NCBI GenBank assembly: GCA_025059045.1
Contig: JANXEA010000010.1
Location: 1 to 53,323 of the forward strand
From: Candidatus Bathyarchaeota archaeon
GTDB lineage: Archaea; Thermoproteota; Bathyarchaeia; Bathyarchaeales; DTEX01
Length of the DNA: 53,323 bases
Reading direction: 5' to 3'
In this document: positions 8,413 through 17,450 of the stretch, piece after piece
Position numbering within the stretch: the stretch's first letter is position 1
How the letters are laid out: each line of letters starts with the position of its first letter
The notes under the pieces: model-generated
Databases searched by the model: none
The model's input: the letters and a program-made list of their open reading frames with translations, nothing else
What the model was told of the DNA's origin: nothing
Program-made: the position numbers and the translations under genes

Positions 8413-9324
8413 TTATAATAATTCTATCTTATCATGAACAGTGGTCGCTCGTTCATAAATCCTCTTCTTAGATCCGAACCCCGACGGACCGACCTTTTCG
8501 ATTATGAACGAAGCGGCAGCGGATGCAACTGATGCACACCAGAGTATATCTTCTCCTCGAACATACTCAGCCAAGAAGGCTCCTATGAAAACATCGCCAG
8601 AGCCCGTAGTGTCAACGACTTTTCTAGGCTCCGCCGCTGGAACCAGATATGTTCTGTCATATAACCTCAGGATCGAGCCGCTTACTCCTCTAGTAACCAT
8701 GATAATTCTCACATCGGCATCGGAGAGTATATCTATTGACTTCTGCAAATCCGTTGTTCCTGTGATCGCTTCGGCTTCATCCTCAGATGCCTTAATTATG
8801 TCCGCCCCTCTAAAGGCTTCATATCCGAAGCGGCCCTCAAGATATACCTCGCCTCCTTGCATGAAGCTGCGTAGAAAGCCCTGCGGATCAACAGAGACAA
8901 TCATGCCCCTGCCCACAACTCTACGCAGCGCTGTAGACGATATTTCACCGGCTATGGGCGCAATGTGAAGGGCTCTTGCTTCAGAAACTGACTCTATTTC
9001 CTCATCTCTTATGACGGGACCTTTACATTTAAGGATTAGTCTTCTCATGCCAGTTTCGCTGTAGCAGAGTAGATATCTAGTAGTCGAATCCCCCTTTATT
9101 ATCTGGAGACTCGATAGGTCAATGCCACGCCTCTTCAACCATTGAATATACCGCTGAGGGAAATCCTCTCCTACCTTAGAAACCACTGAGACATTTGAGC
9201 CTAAGTTCTTGGCTGCGAGTGAGACATACGTGGCGGAGCCTCCTAGTCTGCGTCGCGCCCGCCAATTCTGCGGCAAAAATATATGGTCTATGGAGAAATT
9301 TCCGACGGTAACTATATCGAACAT
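8413..9324 (-). CDS. PfkB-family sugar or nucleoside kinase
   Basis: A ribokinase-fold kinase of 303 residues. The N-terminal RRLGGSATYVSLAAKNLG is the PfkB sugar-binding signature, and DTTGSGDVFIGAFLAEY near residue 240 holds the anion hole and catalytic Asp. It phosphorylates a sugar, sugar acid or nucleoside with ATP or ADP; the sequence does not specify which. It begins at ATG 9324 and is divergent from the eS26 gene. Relatives include 2-keto-3-deoxygluconate kinase, ribokinase and archaeal cytidine kinase. In this gene context KDG kinase would suit uronate or pectin use, which is inference only. Confidence 0.87.
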   Translation of the reverse strand: MFDIVTVGNFSIDHIFLPQNWRARRRLGGSATYVSLAAKNLGSNVSVVSKVGEDFPQRYIQWLKRRGIDLSSLQIIKGDSTTRYLLCYSETGMRRLILKCKGPVIRDEEIESVSEARALHIAPIAGEISSTALRRVVGRGMIVSVDPQGFLRSFMQGGEVYLEGRFGYEAFRGADIIKASEDEAEAITGTTDLQKSIDILSDADVRIIMVTRGVSGSILRLYDRTYLVPAAEPRKVVDTTGSGDVFIGAFLAEYVRGEDILWCASVASAAASFIIEKVGPSGFGSKKRIYERATTVHDKIELL

Positions 9325-9372
9325 GTCAAATTTCCATGATTCTTAAGAATAAGAATATATTTGTGTCTTATC

Positions 9373-9380
9373 TTTATATC
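9373..9380 (+). promoter_or_regulatory. TATA box of the eS26 gene
   Basis: TTTATATC lies with its centre about 26 bases before 9402. This predicts a start of transcription between the possible GTG start at 9395 and the ATG at 9410, so the ATG is the true start with a leader of only a few bases. Confidence 0.6.
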
Positions 9381-9409
9381 AACCAAACGGATAGGTGGTC
9401 ACGAAAACT

Positions 9410-9688
9410 ATGCCTAACAAGCGGAAGAGTAGGGGGCGCTCAAAGGGGCAGAAGGGGAGAAGTAGTGTTGTTCAGTGTAGCGGCTGCGGAGAGCTTGTTC
9501 CCAGGGATAAGGCTAAGAAGACGACACGTAGACTCTCATTCGTTGATCCTATTCTCTCTAAGGAACTTAGGCAGAAAGGAGCATATTTGCCAACTTACGC
9601 TACGACACAATACTACTGTGTCTCCTGCGCAGTCCACCGTGGGATTGTTAAGGTTAGGGCTAAAGAGCTGAGAAAAAGCACCCGCTAA
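9410..9688 (+). CDS. rps26e: Ribosomal protein eS26
   Basis: A 92-residue, strongly basic small-subunit protein starting MPNKRKSRGRSKG, with the zinc-finger cysteines CSGC near residue 22 and CVSC near residue 70 that define S26e. The protein binds at the mRNA exit site of the 30S subunit. It occurs in eukaryotes and TACK archaea and is absent from most Euryarchaeota, so it helps place the organism. The frame also opens at GTG 9395, but the TATA box at 9373-9380 makes ATG 9410 the better start. Its stop codon overlaps the stop of the convergent gene at 9685 by four bases. Confidence 0.95.
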   Translation: MPNKRKSRGRSKGQKGRSSVVQCSGCGELVPRDKAKKTTRRLSFVDPILSKELRQKGAYLPTYATTQYYCVSCAVHRGIVKVRAKELRKSTR

Positions 9689-10332
9689 ACCTCGACTTTC
9701 ATTCTTATTGTCTGACCCCTTCTCTTCGCGCTTCTAAAAAAGTAATGTAACCGCTGAAGAACTGTTAGGTTTGTCAGGAATGCCAATCCTATAATTACAT
9801 AGTTTAGCGCCTCAGGAAATCCGATGCCAATAAATGTTCCGGCTAATATGGCAAGAAGCCTTTCAGCCCTTTCAAAGATGCCTATTTTCTCCATAGGTAG
9901 ACCTGCAGCCTCTGATCTTGCTCGCGTATAGCTCGTCAGCATCGAGCCTACCAATGCAAGTAACCCCCAAAGTACATCGCATAATCCGCCCAGTATTATG
10001 CCTGAGATTAGCGAGGCTTCAACATATCGATCAAGGAGAGAATCTAGGAAACCTCCGGTTACCGATTCTTCACCGTACAGCCTAGCCAATGCACCGTCCA
10101 ATGCATCGCAGAAACCTGATAGAAGCAGAAACCCGGCAGCCAATAGGAGACTGGCCGCATATAGGCTGGGATTTAACCTGCTTGCTCCGGCAAACCAGTA
10201 TGAGATGCCCGCTAGAATTCCAAGCGAAAAGCCTATGAGGCTTATGTGATTCGGCTTCAAATGTAACCTATGCGCTATCTCAGCCTCACTCTTAATCAAC
10301 GATTCGAAGGTTTTCTTTAGTCTCGTAAGCAA
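9685..10332 (-). CDS. CDP-alcohol phosphatidyltransferase (archaetidylinositol phosphate synthase-like)
   Basis: This is a 215-residue membrane enzyme with about six helices. It carries the CDP-alcohol phosphotransferase motif, an acidic run DALDGALARLYG followed by GGFLDSLLDRYVE, matching the DxxDGxxAR...GxxxDxxxD pattern that binds two metal ions and CDP. In archaea this family joins CDP-archaeol to myo-inositol 1-phosphate, glycerol phosphate or serine to make polar head groups. Length and sequence are closest in my memory to archaetidylinositol phosphate synthase. It starts with TTG at 10332, preceded by a GGGGAG ribosome site and a TATA-like box at 10385-10392. It is convergent with eS26. 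Confidence 0.85.
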   Translation of the reverse strand: MLTRLKKTFESLIKSEAEIAHRLHLKPNHISLIGFSLGILAGISYWFAGASRLNPSLYAASLLLAAGFLLLSGFCDALDGALARLYGEESVTGGFLDSLLDRYVEASLISGIILGGLCDVLWGLLALVGSMLTSYTRARSEAAGLPMEKIGIFERAERLLAILAGTFIGIGFPEALNYVIIGLAFLTNLTVLQRLHYFFRSAKRRGQTIRMKVEV

Positions 10333-10480
10333 AAACAGTGCTCCCCGTCACAATCCTCATCAATTAATGATTCAGGAGTAAACGTTTAAATGCTTTGACC
10401 ATGCGAAATGGCGAGAAAAGCCGTCTGGGTTCGTGGAAAGCTTGCTTATAGGCTAAAGATCCATCACTCTTCTTCGATGC

Positions 10481-11194
<714 letters not shown>

Positions 11195-11293
11195 CTACTC
11201 AGTGAGTCGTTAGATCTTATTAGTATTTCCCCCATTCTACTTAGCACTTTAAGCTAAAAATTAGATGTTATGGGAAATGCCTCAAGAATTCAT

Positions 11294-13072
11294 TCAGCTG
11301 GAATAATAGTATTGACCAATACTTTTTTGGTGCCTATCAAGTTTTGAGCCTTCCTTGTTAACTCTAGGCCGTTTTGTGGAGGGATCTCTGCGGAAAGTTA
11401 TGTCCATATCCCTTAGGAATCTATTCATTCCGTCAAGCATAGTAGTGGGCGATTCGGCTATCCCCTTAACCCCAGGTTCACCCTTAAATATCATTAGGCG
11501 GTCCGCGAGGAAGTCCTGTGCAACCACGTCGTGCTCGACGACGAATGCTGTGACGTTTCTATCTTCCACTATCCTTCTAACAGTTCTCGCCATCGCTAAT
11601 CTCTCTTCAACGTCTAGATACGCGCTAGGCTCATCCAGCAAGTACAAGTCTGCCTTTCGCGAAAGGCATACGCCTATGGCTACCCTCTGCAGTTCCCCGC
11701 CGCTCAGCTCCTTCACAGAATGATCCAGCAGGAAACCAATGTTGAGTGGTTGCAAGATCTCCGTCTGGAACCAGCTCGTGTTGAACTCCTCTTTCGCAAT
11801 ATCCCTCATCAAATCTTCAACCGTCCCCTCATAGTCGGAGGAGATATATTGGGGCTTATAGCTCACGCTCAATTTATTCTCCAACGGGGACGTGCCTAAG
11901 TTAGGCTTCTCCAGTCCAGCCAGAAGCTTAACAAAAGTTGTCTTTCCAATTCCATTTGGCCCAAGGATTCCGATAACCTCTCCTTGCCTAGCCTCTCCAG
12001 GCTCAACCTCCAATACAAATCCTTCATAGATCTTTCGCATCCTCCCCCATTTTAATAGGATGCCGCCCGCGGAAACAGATGATGAGGGAGGCTTAACCCT
12101 GAATCGTATAGGCTCTTTCCTAAAGAGGATGTTTTCATCTGGAATGAATCCGTCAAGATAAATGTTGATTCCAATTCTCACTCCGTGGATGTTAGAGACT
12201 ATGCCGTAGGCCCCGGGTTTCCCATAGAATAGGCAGACATAATCTGAAAGATAGTCTAGGACGGCTAGATCATGCTCAGCTACGACGATCATCTTATTCT
12301 CTTCTTTAAGGCTCCTGATCGCCTTCGCCGCCTCAAGCCTCTGTTTCACGTCCAGATAGCTTGATGGTTCATCGAAGAGGTATATGTCCGCCTCTCTGCA
12401 GATGGCTGCTGCGATTGCAACTCTCTGTAACTCGCCCCCGCTTAAAACATCGATCGGCCTATCCCATATCACGTCCAGCTGAAGTCTCTTTGAGATCTCT
12501 GAAAGCACGTCTCTCTCATCTATTCTCTCTAGTAGGTCGGAGACTTTTCCGCCAACAACCCTTGGTATTTTATCGACATATTGGGGTTTGTGAACAACCC
12601 TTACTCCTCCATTACTCATCTTTTGAAAGTAATTTTGCAGGACTGAGCCTCGAAAATACTGGATTATCTCCTCCCAGCTGGGCGCTGCTTCTGGATTGCC
12701 TAGATTGAGTTTCAGTTCGCCGGAAAGTATCCTGATCGCTGTCGATTTTCCAATTCCGTTCTGTCCAAGCAACCCGACGACTTGACCTGGTAATGGTGTG
12801 GGCAGACGAAAAAGTTTGAAGGCGTTTGGTCCGAAGCAATGCGTGACTTCACCTTTTAGTTCATCAGGGAGATTAACTATGGTGATGGCTTTGAATGGGC
12901 ATTTCTTAACGCAGATGCCGCATCCAGTGCAGAGAGTCTCGGAGATTAAGGGCTTTCCATCCTCGATGCGTACTGCTTCAATCCTGCTTCTCACCATTGG
13001 GCAAAAACTATGGCAAACATGATTACAGCGTTGCGGTTTACACTTATCCCTGTCAATTATCGCGATTCTCAA
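11294..13072 (-). CDS. rli1: Ribosome recycling ATPase ABCE1 (RNase L inhibitor homologue)
   Basis: Splits post-termination ribosomes together with aRF1/Pelota. The 592-residue chain has two N-terminal [4Fe-4S] clusters: one built on CKPQRC, CHSFCP and nearby cysteines, the other on CTGCGICVKKCPF. Two ABC ATPase domains follow, with Walker A motifs GLLGQNGIGKS and GILGPNGIGKT. The signatures are LSGGELQRVAIAAAI and LSGGELQRVAIGVCL, and the Walker B motifs are DIYLFDEPSSYLD and DLYLLDEPSAYLD. The hinge regions typical of ABCE1 are present, so the call is firm. It starts with a TTG at 13072 and appears monocistronic. Confidence 0.97.
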   Translation of the reverse strand: MRIAIIDRDKCKPQRCNHVCHSFCPMVRSRIEAVRIEDGKPLISETLCTGCGICVKKCPFKAITIVNLPDELKGEVTHCFGPNAFKLFRLPTPLPGQVVGLLGQNGIGKSTAIRILSGELKLNLGNPEAAPSWEEIIQYFRGSVLQNYFQKMSNGGVRVVHKPQYVDKIPRVVGGKVSDLLERIDERDVLSEISKRLQLDVIWDRPIDVLSGGELQRVAIAAAICREADIYLFDEPSSYLDVKQRLEAAKAIRSLKEENKMIVVAEHDLAVLDYLSDYVCLFYGKPGAYGIVSNIHGVRIGINIYLDGFIPDENILFRKEPIRFRVKPPSSSVSAGGILLKWGRMRKIYEGFVLEVEPGEARQGEVIGILGPNGIGKTTFVKLLAGLEKPNLGTSPLENKLSVSYKPQYISSDYEGTVEDLMRDIAKEEFNTSWFQTEILQPLNIGFLLDHSVKELSGGELQRVAIGVCLSRKADLYLLDEPSAYLDVEERLAMARTVRRIVEDRNVTAFVVEHDVVAQDFLADRLMIFKGEPGVKGIAESPTTMLDGMNRFLRDMDITFRRDPSTKRPRVNKEGSKLDRHQKSIGQYYYSS

Positions 13073-13155
13073 CTACCGTAACCTGCCAGAACTTTTTTGT
13101 CAGAGACGAACTAATAAACATGTTCATCGCCGACTAAAAAGTAGAGGGTAAAATA

Positions 13156-13165
13156 GTATAAATAT
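13156..13165 (+). promoter_or_regulatory. TATA box upstream of candidate sRNA
   Basis: GTATAAATAT centred at about 13160 predicts transcription from about 13186. The next protein gene starts at 13379 and has a separate AT-rich box at 13303-13320, so this promoter appears to serve the non-coding stretch between. Confidence 0.5.
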
Positions 13166-13185
13166 GGGGATTGGTAAAAAACTAT

Positions 13186-13255
13186 TTTGGGATGATGTGT
13201 GGCGACGGCGTGGAGCATAAGCTGTGACACATGTACCACTTTAACTGACCATAAA
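13186..13255 (+). ncRNA. Candidate C/D-box guide sRNA
   Basis: A C-box-like ATGATGT (13192-13198; consensus RTGATGA, one mismatch) and a perfect D box CTGA (13245-13248) span 57 bases, the usual size of archaeal methylation guides. GG directly before the C box can pair with CC directly after the D box, forming the closing stem of a kink-turn. A TATA box sits 26 bases upstream of the predicted 5' end. The internal boxes are weak: TGGA at 13211-13214 as D' and GTGACAC at 13224-13230 as C'. If these are right, guide sequences lie at 13199-13210 and 13231-13244. An alternative is a plain hairpin, since ATGTGT (13195-13200) can pair with ACACAT (13227-13232). Confidence 0.38.
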
Positions 13256-13302
13256 GGGAATTTTGTTTGCCAATTTACGCTTACTTATTATCCCTGCCTG
13301 CT

Positions 13303-13320
13303 CTTAAATAATTAAATATG
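13303..13320 (+). promoter_or_regulatory. AT-rich promoter of the THUMP gene
   Basis: Two overlapping TATA-like elements (CTTAAATA and TTAAATATG) lie 60-75 bases before ATG 13379 and would give a leader of about 40 bases. That leader carries the GGAGG ribosome site at 13363-13367. Confidence 0.4.
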
Positions 13321-13378
13321 ATCCGATCGTTAGATGTGAATACAAATAACTCATTTCGGTTTGGAGGAAAAATTTGAA

Positions 13379-13918
13379 ATGGCGCTCGATGAATTCAATC
13401 TTTTGGTTTCGACGCCGAGAGGACTGGAAAGCGATGCGTGTAGCGAGATCTGGTTTCTTCTGAGGGAGCTAGGCGATGAGGATCCTTTAGTCGAAAGAAG
13501 CGAGGTGGCGGGGCTTGTTGTTGCAAAGACAGCGTTGGACTCATTCAAAGTGATTGAGAACCTGAGGAAGAGACTTAGGGATAGGCCTCAAGATTTCCGT
13601 TACACGCTTAGATTTATACCCATAGAAATTGTGGTTCGAACAGATCTGGATCAGATCAGAAGGGCATGCTCACGGCTCGTTGAAAAGATAGGTCCAACCG
13701 AAACTTTTCGTGTAACAGTTGAGAAGAGGCACACTGATCTTCAGTCTGGAGAAATAATAAGAGCGGCCGCTGAAGTTATAGACCGGAAAGTCGACCTCGA
13801 AAATCCGCAGAAAATCCTCCTAATAGAAATACTGGGCCGGCTGACAGGGGTTTCGGTAATAGTCCCAGAAGATATTCTCTCAGTCTCGAAGGAGAGGGTC
13901 TCATCGCAGAGCCGCTAA
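13379..13918 (+). CDS. THUMP-domain protein, Tan1-like
   Basis: A 179-residue protein starting MALDEFNLLVSTPRGLES. The N-terminal half is ferredoxin-like. The second half is a THUMP domain ending in VEKRHTDLQSGEIIRAAAEV and a strand LIEILGRLTGVSVI, the tRNA-acceptor-binding fold. The overall layout matches Tan1, the adaptor for N4-acetylcytidine formation at tRNA position 12. No catalytic domain is attached, as in Tan1. The open frame extends to TTG 13361, but GGAGG at 13363-13367 lies inside that extension and 11 bases before ATG 13379, so I take the ATG. It runs 18 bases into the convergent Cgi121 gene. Other THUMP adaptors are possible. Confidence 0.8.
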   Translation: MALDEFNLLVSTPRGLESDACSEIWFLLRELGDEDPLVERSEVAGLVVAKTALDSFKVIENLRKRLRDRPQDFRYTLRFIPIEIVVRTDLDQIRRACSRLVEKIGPTETFRVTVEKRHTDLQSGEIIRAAAEVIDRKVDLENPQKILLIEILGRLTGVSVIVPEDILSVSKERVSSQSR

Positions 13919-14458
13919 TATAGCGATGTGCTCTATAATCAAATTTTTCAGCGCCTCTTCTTTTGTTGTCCTCAAGGCGGACTGAATCTCATCGTCGCTT
14001 ATGTTGAAAATCTTCTTAATGTTGTCGTATTTGTCTTCTGTCAATTCGATTACGCTTCCAGATCTTTCGCCACCTAGTAATTTCGATAGGAGGCCAAGGG
14101 TTTCCAATGCCCTTTCACGGCTTTTTGAGATTACCATGACAGCGACCCGTGAAGTTTCTTTTGTGACGCCCAAAATTTCTATTGCGCGGCTTATCTGCCG
14201 CTGAGCAGAGGCAAATACAAGAGTCTCAACTGAAATGTTCTTCGAAATTCTTCTTCCCGTCTCAATGTTTCTTAATGCGTTTAAGAATGCAAAGCGCAGA
14301 TGATCCGCTCCTGCGATTAAGTCAGCATTAAAAAATTGTACGTAGCATTCTTTCGAATTCTTGCTTACCTGGTTAAATAATGCGTTTGGGTCGCTTACAT
14401 TAACGTTCTTGAAGCCCTCGATTAGAATGTGCCAATCAGAGAATTTCGCTTCCTCCAA
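13901..14458 (-). CDS. cgi121: KEOPS complex subunit Cgi121
   Basis: KEOPS makes the universal t6A37 modification in ANN-decoding tRNAs, and Cgi121 binds the tRNA 3' end and the Bud32 kinase. The 185-residue protein carries the family core: QFFNADLIAGADHLRFAFLN followed by RISKNISVETLVFASAQRQISRAIEILGV-type sequence in the middle third. The C-terminal EEALKNLIIEHIAILAAL helix is the segment known to contact Bud32. It is somewhat longer than the usual 150 residues because of an N-terminal extension. It overlaps the upstream phosphoribosyltransferase gene by 23 bases, indicating cotranscription and probable translational coupling. No other KEOPS subunit is in the window. Confidence 0.85.
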   Translation of the reverse strand: MEEAKFSDWHILIEGFKNVNVSDPNALFNQVSKNSKECYVQFFNADLIAGADHLRFAFLNALRNIETGRRISKNISVETLVFASAQRQISRAIEILGVTKETSRVAVMVISKSRERALETLGLLSKLLGGERSGSVIELTEDKYDNIKKIFNISDDEIQSALRTTKEEALKNLIIEHIAILAALR

Positions 14459-15098
14459 ATTGCTCCTCCTCGATCACATCCCTTAGGAGGCGTTCCAGCA
14501 GCTCGGGCTTCATGCCCCCTTTTAGGAGCTCCTGCTTAAGCACATCGATTGGAAGACATTTTTCTCTACATTCCCTTAAAAGTTGCTTCACCGTCTCTTT
14601 TCTCTCCCATGGAAAGACAATCCATTTTCTCGTTTCCATCATGTAGTAGTCGGGTTTAATTATGCTCCAAGGTTTGTAGTAAATTGTCGCTGTTCTAACC
14701 TCTCTTGCGCCGCACTTAACAGCACGTTCCTTCACAAGTTTAAGGCTCCTTCCAGTATCAGCAACATCATCCATCAAGAGAACGCGGGACTCTTTCACTG
14801 GAACGGAGATAGGCTGCGTTATCACAGGCACCTCTCTCGTCTTACCTACTCCCTCATAAAACTCAACCTTGACATTGGCCAGTTCGGGATTGCCAAGAAG
14901 ATCAGACATTATTCTCGCAGGCGGCCAGCCTCCCCTTGAGATGCCGACAATTATATCTGGGCGGTAACGATCCTGCTTTATCTTGTCAGCCAGGCCAAGA
15001 AGCATATCATATATTTGGTCCCAGCTTGGCACCTCGAACTCGAAGGCTAACCTCAAATTAGTTTTTCCCCTATAAAATCGAGAATAACCTATTGTCAT
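14436..15098 (-). CDS. Phosphoribosyltransferase, xanthine/guanine type
   Basis: A type I phosphoribosyltransferase of 220 residues. The PRPP-binding loop is VLLMDDVADTGRSLKLV near residue 105, and a PPi loop GISRGGWPPARI lies near residue 50. Length and pattern match the archaeal xanthine-guanine PRTase-like family that salvages purine bases to nucleoside monophosphates. The last 45 residues (from about 170) are a helical, charged extension beyond the usual domain. Position upstream of Cgi121 and downstream of fau-1, with a 23-base overlap, places it in an RNA-biology operon, although purine salvage itself is metabolic. The exact base cannot be read from sequence. Confidence 0.85.
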   Translation of the reverse strand: MTIGYSRFYRGKTNLRLAFEFEVPSWDQIYDMLLGLADKIKQDRYRPDIIVGISRGGWPPARIMSDLLGNPELANVKVEFYEGVGKTREVPVITQPISVPVKESRVLLMDDVADTGRSLKLVKERAVKCGAREVRTATIYYKPWSIIKPDYYMMETRKWIVFPWERKETVKQLLRECREKCLPIDVLKQELLKGGMKPELLERLLRDVIEEEQFGGSEIL

Positions 15099-15223
15099 GG
15101 GAAACTTAATATTTACGGTTCATAGACCCGGCGCCGATTAAAATTTCATCCAAATTTATGTTCCGGAGACGAAAAATTGGAGCCGCGGCAAAGTTTTTCT
15201 CCTATGCTTCATGGTTCATCTCT

Positions 15224-16273
15224 TTAATTTGGAAAGACTTGACCTATCAAGGTAACAACCTTCTCTATCTCTTTCTCAACGGTATTCTTAATTCTCTGAC
15301 AAAGATAGCCTGCATGGATGTACTCCTCGAATTTGTCGACGTCTAATACTTTGAATTCTCCATTCGGCCAGACGCAAATATCCACTTCAAGATCCACATA
15401 CCTGATTCTTCCAGGATAAACCTCTACGGGTGTGTTGATATTGATATATGCGCCCTTCTCTCTCTGTTCACTTGAAAAATATTTTGTTACAAATGACCAA
15501 TCTCCCATCTTGATTTCTGTTAGACCTATGTCCCCCGGCTCCTTTTGAACTCCAAGACCGTCATATATGCCTGTCTTTGAAAATGATCTTTGAAGGGTGA
15601 TCTTGCCATTTTTATCATTAATCTCGATTATTCTAGCCGGGCCGAGATCGAATATTTTTCCGTCGATCTTGACGTGCTCTATTCTGATAAGGGATCCCTT
15701 ATTTGGAAACTCCTTTCTCACGGTCTCCGCGAAGAGCGACTCAACTTCATCTCTTGGACAATTTTTCTCCAACATTTTTTCCGCGGTCTCAAGCAGCTGG
15801 GCTATTCTCCCTCCACAGGCCTTGTAAAAGTGGTGGCCGTCCAGTGTCGGTGTGACTTCGGCTCTTAAACTATCCATCCTTCTTTTCGAAGATGATGGAA
15901 ATTCTACGCTCAAATGTGCAAAGCCACTAAGACCTGAGCCTTTATCATGGATTGAGAGCTCAGGTTCAAAGGTCTCAGGCATATCTGTGGGGTACCCTCC
16001 TATAGGCGGGATCTCCCATCTATAGACCGCGTCGATTAACGTTGATTTGAGAATTTGAACAAATTCCTTGATTGAGGCTGATGCGCCTGTAACATTCACT
16101 CCCTGTCTATCAAGTCTGTCCCATATGTTGATGTCCGCTTCCATCTCTTTCCGCGGTTCAAGATTAAATCGCCTCCTTATTGCATCAGAAGGGTCCGAGA
16201 TCTGAAAGTTATTATCGAGCAGCAGCTTCGTTAGGGCAGTCGAGTATATACCTCTCACCCTCGCAGAGACCAT
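15224..16273 (-). CDS. fau-1: FAU-1 family RNA-binding ribonuclease (S1-like plus DUF402)
   Basis: The 349-residue protein fits archaeal FAU-1, an AU-rich RNA-binding protein related to the RNase E/G S1 region and implicated in 5S rRNA processing. The N-terminal half begins MVSARVRGIYSTALTKLLLD and has the VNVTGASASIKEF segment. The C-terminal half is a DUF402 domain with conserved acidic/aromatic stretches (GRIRYVDLEVDICVWPNGE) that coordinate metal in this fold. It starts at ATG 16273, directly downstream of rtcA on the same strand. Family assignment is from pattern memory; enzymatic activity is known only for a few homologues. Confidence 0.85.
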   Translation of the reverse strand: MVSARVRGIYSTALTKLLLDNNFQISDPSDAIRRRFNLEPRKEMEADINIWDRLDRQGVNVTGASASIKEFVQILKSTLIDAVYRWEIPPIGGYPTDMPETFEPELSIHDKGSGLSGFAHLSVEFPSSSKRRMDSLRAEVTPTLDGHHFYKACGGRIAQLLETAEKMLEKNCPRDEVESLFAETVRKEFPNKGSLIRIEHVKIDGKIFDLGPARIIEINDKNGKITLQRSFSKTGIYDGLGVQKEPGDIGLTEIKMGDWSFVTKYFSSEQREKGAYININTPVEVYPGRIRYVDLEVDICVWPNGEFKVLDVDKFEEYIHAGYLCQRIKNTVEKEIEKVVTLIGQVFPN

Positions 16274-16295
16274 TTTCGTCTCATCTACCGATATT

Positions 16296-17327
16296 TCAGA
16301 TCTTTACAACCCTGAACAGCCCATCTTCCTTCTCAATCCTAAAATCGACTCCTAGAATCATCGAAGTTAACCAAACGTTTGTCTCCAGATGATCTGTGAT
16401 TGACCTAACCTTATATGAGGATTCCTCTGTGAATGCTATGTATGGTATAAGGATGTCGCCGAGGTGAATGTCTACAGTAGCCTTGGCGTCGGCCTCCGCA
16501 ATCAAGTTTGCGACCGCCTCGCGAGCGACTTCTTCGCTTGACTTTCCTATCTCCCCAATGGCATCTGCTCCTAGTAAAGCGTCACGATCTGTCCGCATCC
16601 AAAGGACTATTGAACTTCCTTTCTGAAGAGGGTTCGAAAAATCATTTAGTATCTGTATGCTTGCGTCGTAATTTCTGGCGGCTAGAAGCCTTTGTGCCTC
16701 CTTGGCCTGCCGTTCTGCAACTCTTCTGTCAGCCAAGTAAGTGCAGACCGATATTCCCTCTACACATCTGGCTTCTCCAAATTCTTCTAAATGTATTGGG
16801 CTAAGTTTCTTTTTAGGGTATACGTTTAAGATGACTTCTCCCATCCCTCTTGGATAATAACCATATTTAAGTATGTCTAACGAGGCCTTTAATCCCATAC
16901 GGTCTAACATTGGAAAAACGATATACTTCAAATAATTGATGGTTGGAGAGTTTCTAACATCCGTGCCCCCTTTGCAAATATGCAAGCTTACTGGATTCTG
17001 CGCGAACATGCACATTGGGAGAACGGTCATTATTAGCATGGGAATACTTCCCGCTGTTCCTATTTCAGCAGTAATTTTTCCGCCTCTAATTGAACCAGGT
17101 TCAAACCATAGTTCTTCTGAACCTAGGGTTGCCCCCTCAACTTTGGCATCGCATAGTTTTGCGGCTGTAAGGACCGCCTCCAGGTGTTGAGGTCTCAGTC
17201 CAGGAGGGTCTCTTTTCTTTCGGATATTACGTATGTGGAGCGGTTGTCCAAGTATGCTTGATAAGGCGATTGATAGGCGAAGAATAGTTCCACTTCCGCT
17301 TTTTTGACTTCCATCTATCTCCAACAT
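16296..17327 (-). CDS. rtcA: RNA 3'-terminal phosphate cyclase
   Basis: RtcA converts a 3'-phosphate on RNA to a 2',3'-cyclic phosphate using ATP via an adenylated histidine. The 343-residue protein has the family segments GLRPQHLEAV, EIGTAGSIPMLIMTVLP, GGTDVRNSPTINYL and the catalytic-His region DIHLGDILIPYIAF near the C-terminus. It departs from the family at the start: the usual glycine-rich GEGGGQILR after MLEIDGS reads QKSGSGTILR, losing most glycines. TTG 17336 and ATG 17327 are both possible starts; I chose the ATG because homologues begin there. It is cotranscribed with lysS upstream and fau-1 downstream. Confidence 0.9.
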   Translation of the reverse strand: MLEIDGSQKSGSGTILRLSIALSSILGQPLHIRNIRKKRDPPGLRPQHLEAVLTAAKLCDAKVEGATLGSEELWFEPGSIRGGKITAEIGTAGSIPMLIMTVLPMCMFAQNPVSLHICKGGTDVRNSPTINYLKYIVFPMLDRMGLKASLDILKYGYYPRGMGEVILNVYPKKKLSPIHLEEFGEARCVEGISVCTYLADRRVAERQAKEAQRLLAARNYDASIQILNDFSNPLQKGSSIVLWMRTDRDALLGADAIGEIGKSSEEVAREAVANLIAEADAKATVDIHLGDILIPYIAFTEESSYKVRSITDHLETNVWLTSMILGVDFRIEKEDGLFRVVKI

Positions 17328-17450
17328 TTTGCTCAAAGATCTTCCTAGAGTTGCCGCTTTAAAGGTGTTTTATGCTTTGTAATAATAAACCTATCCCATT
17401 ACCTATTCGGAAATCCGCACAATTCATGTCTGAGAATAGGATTAAGTATG

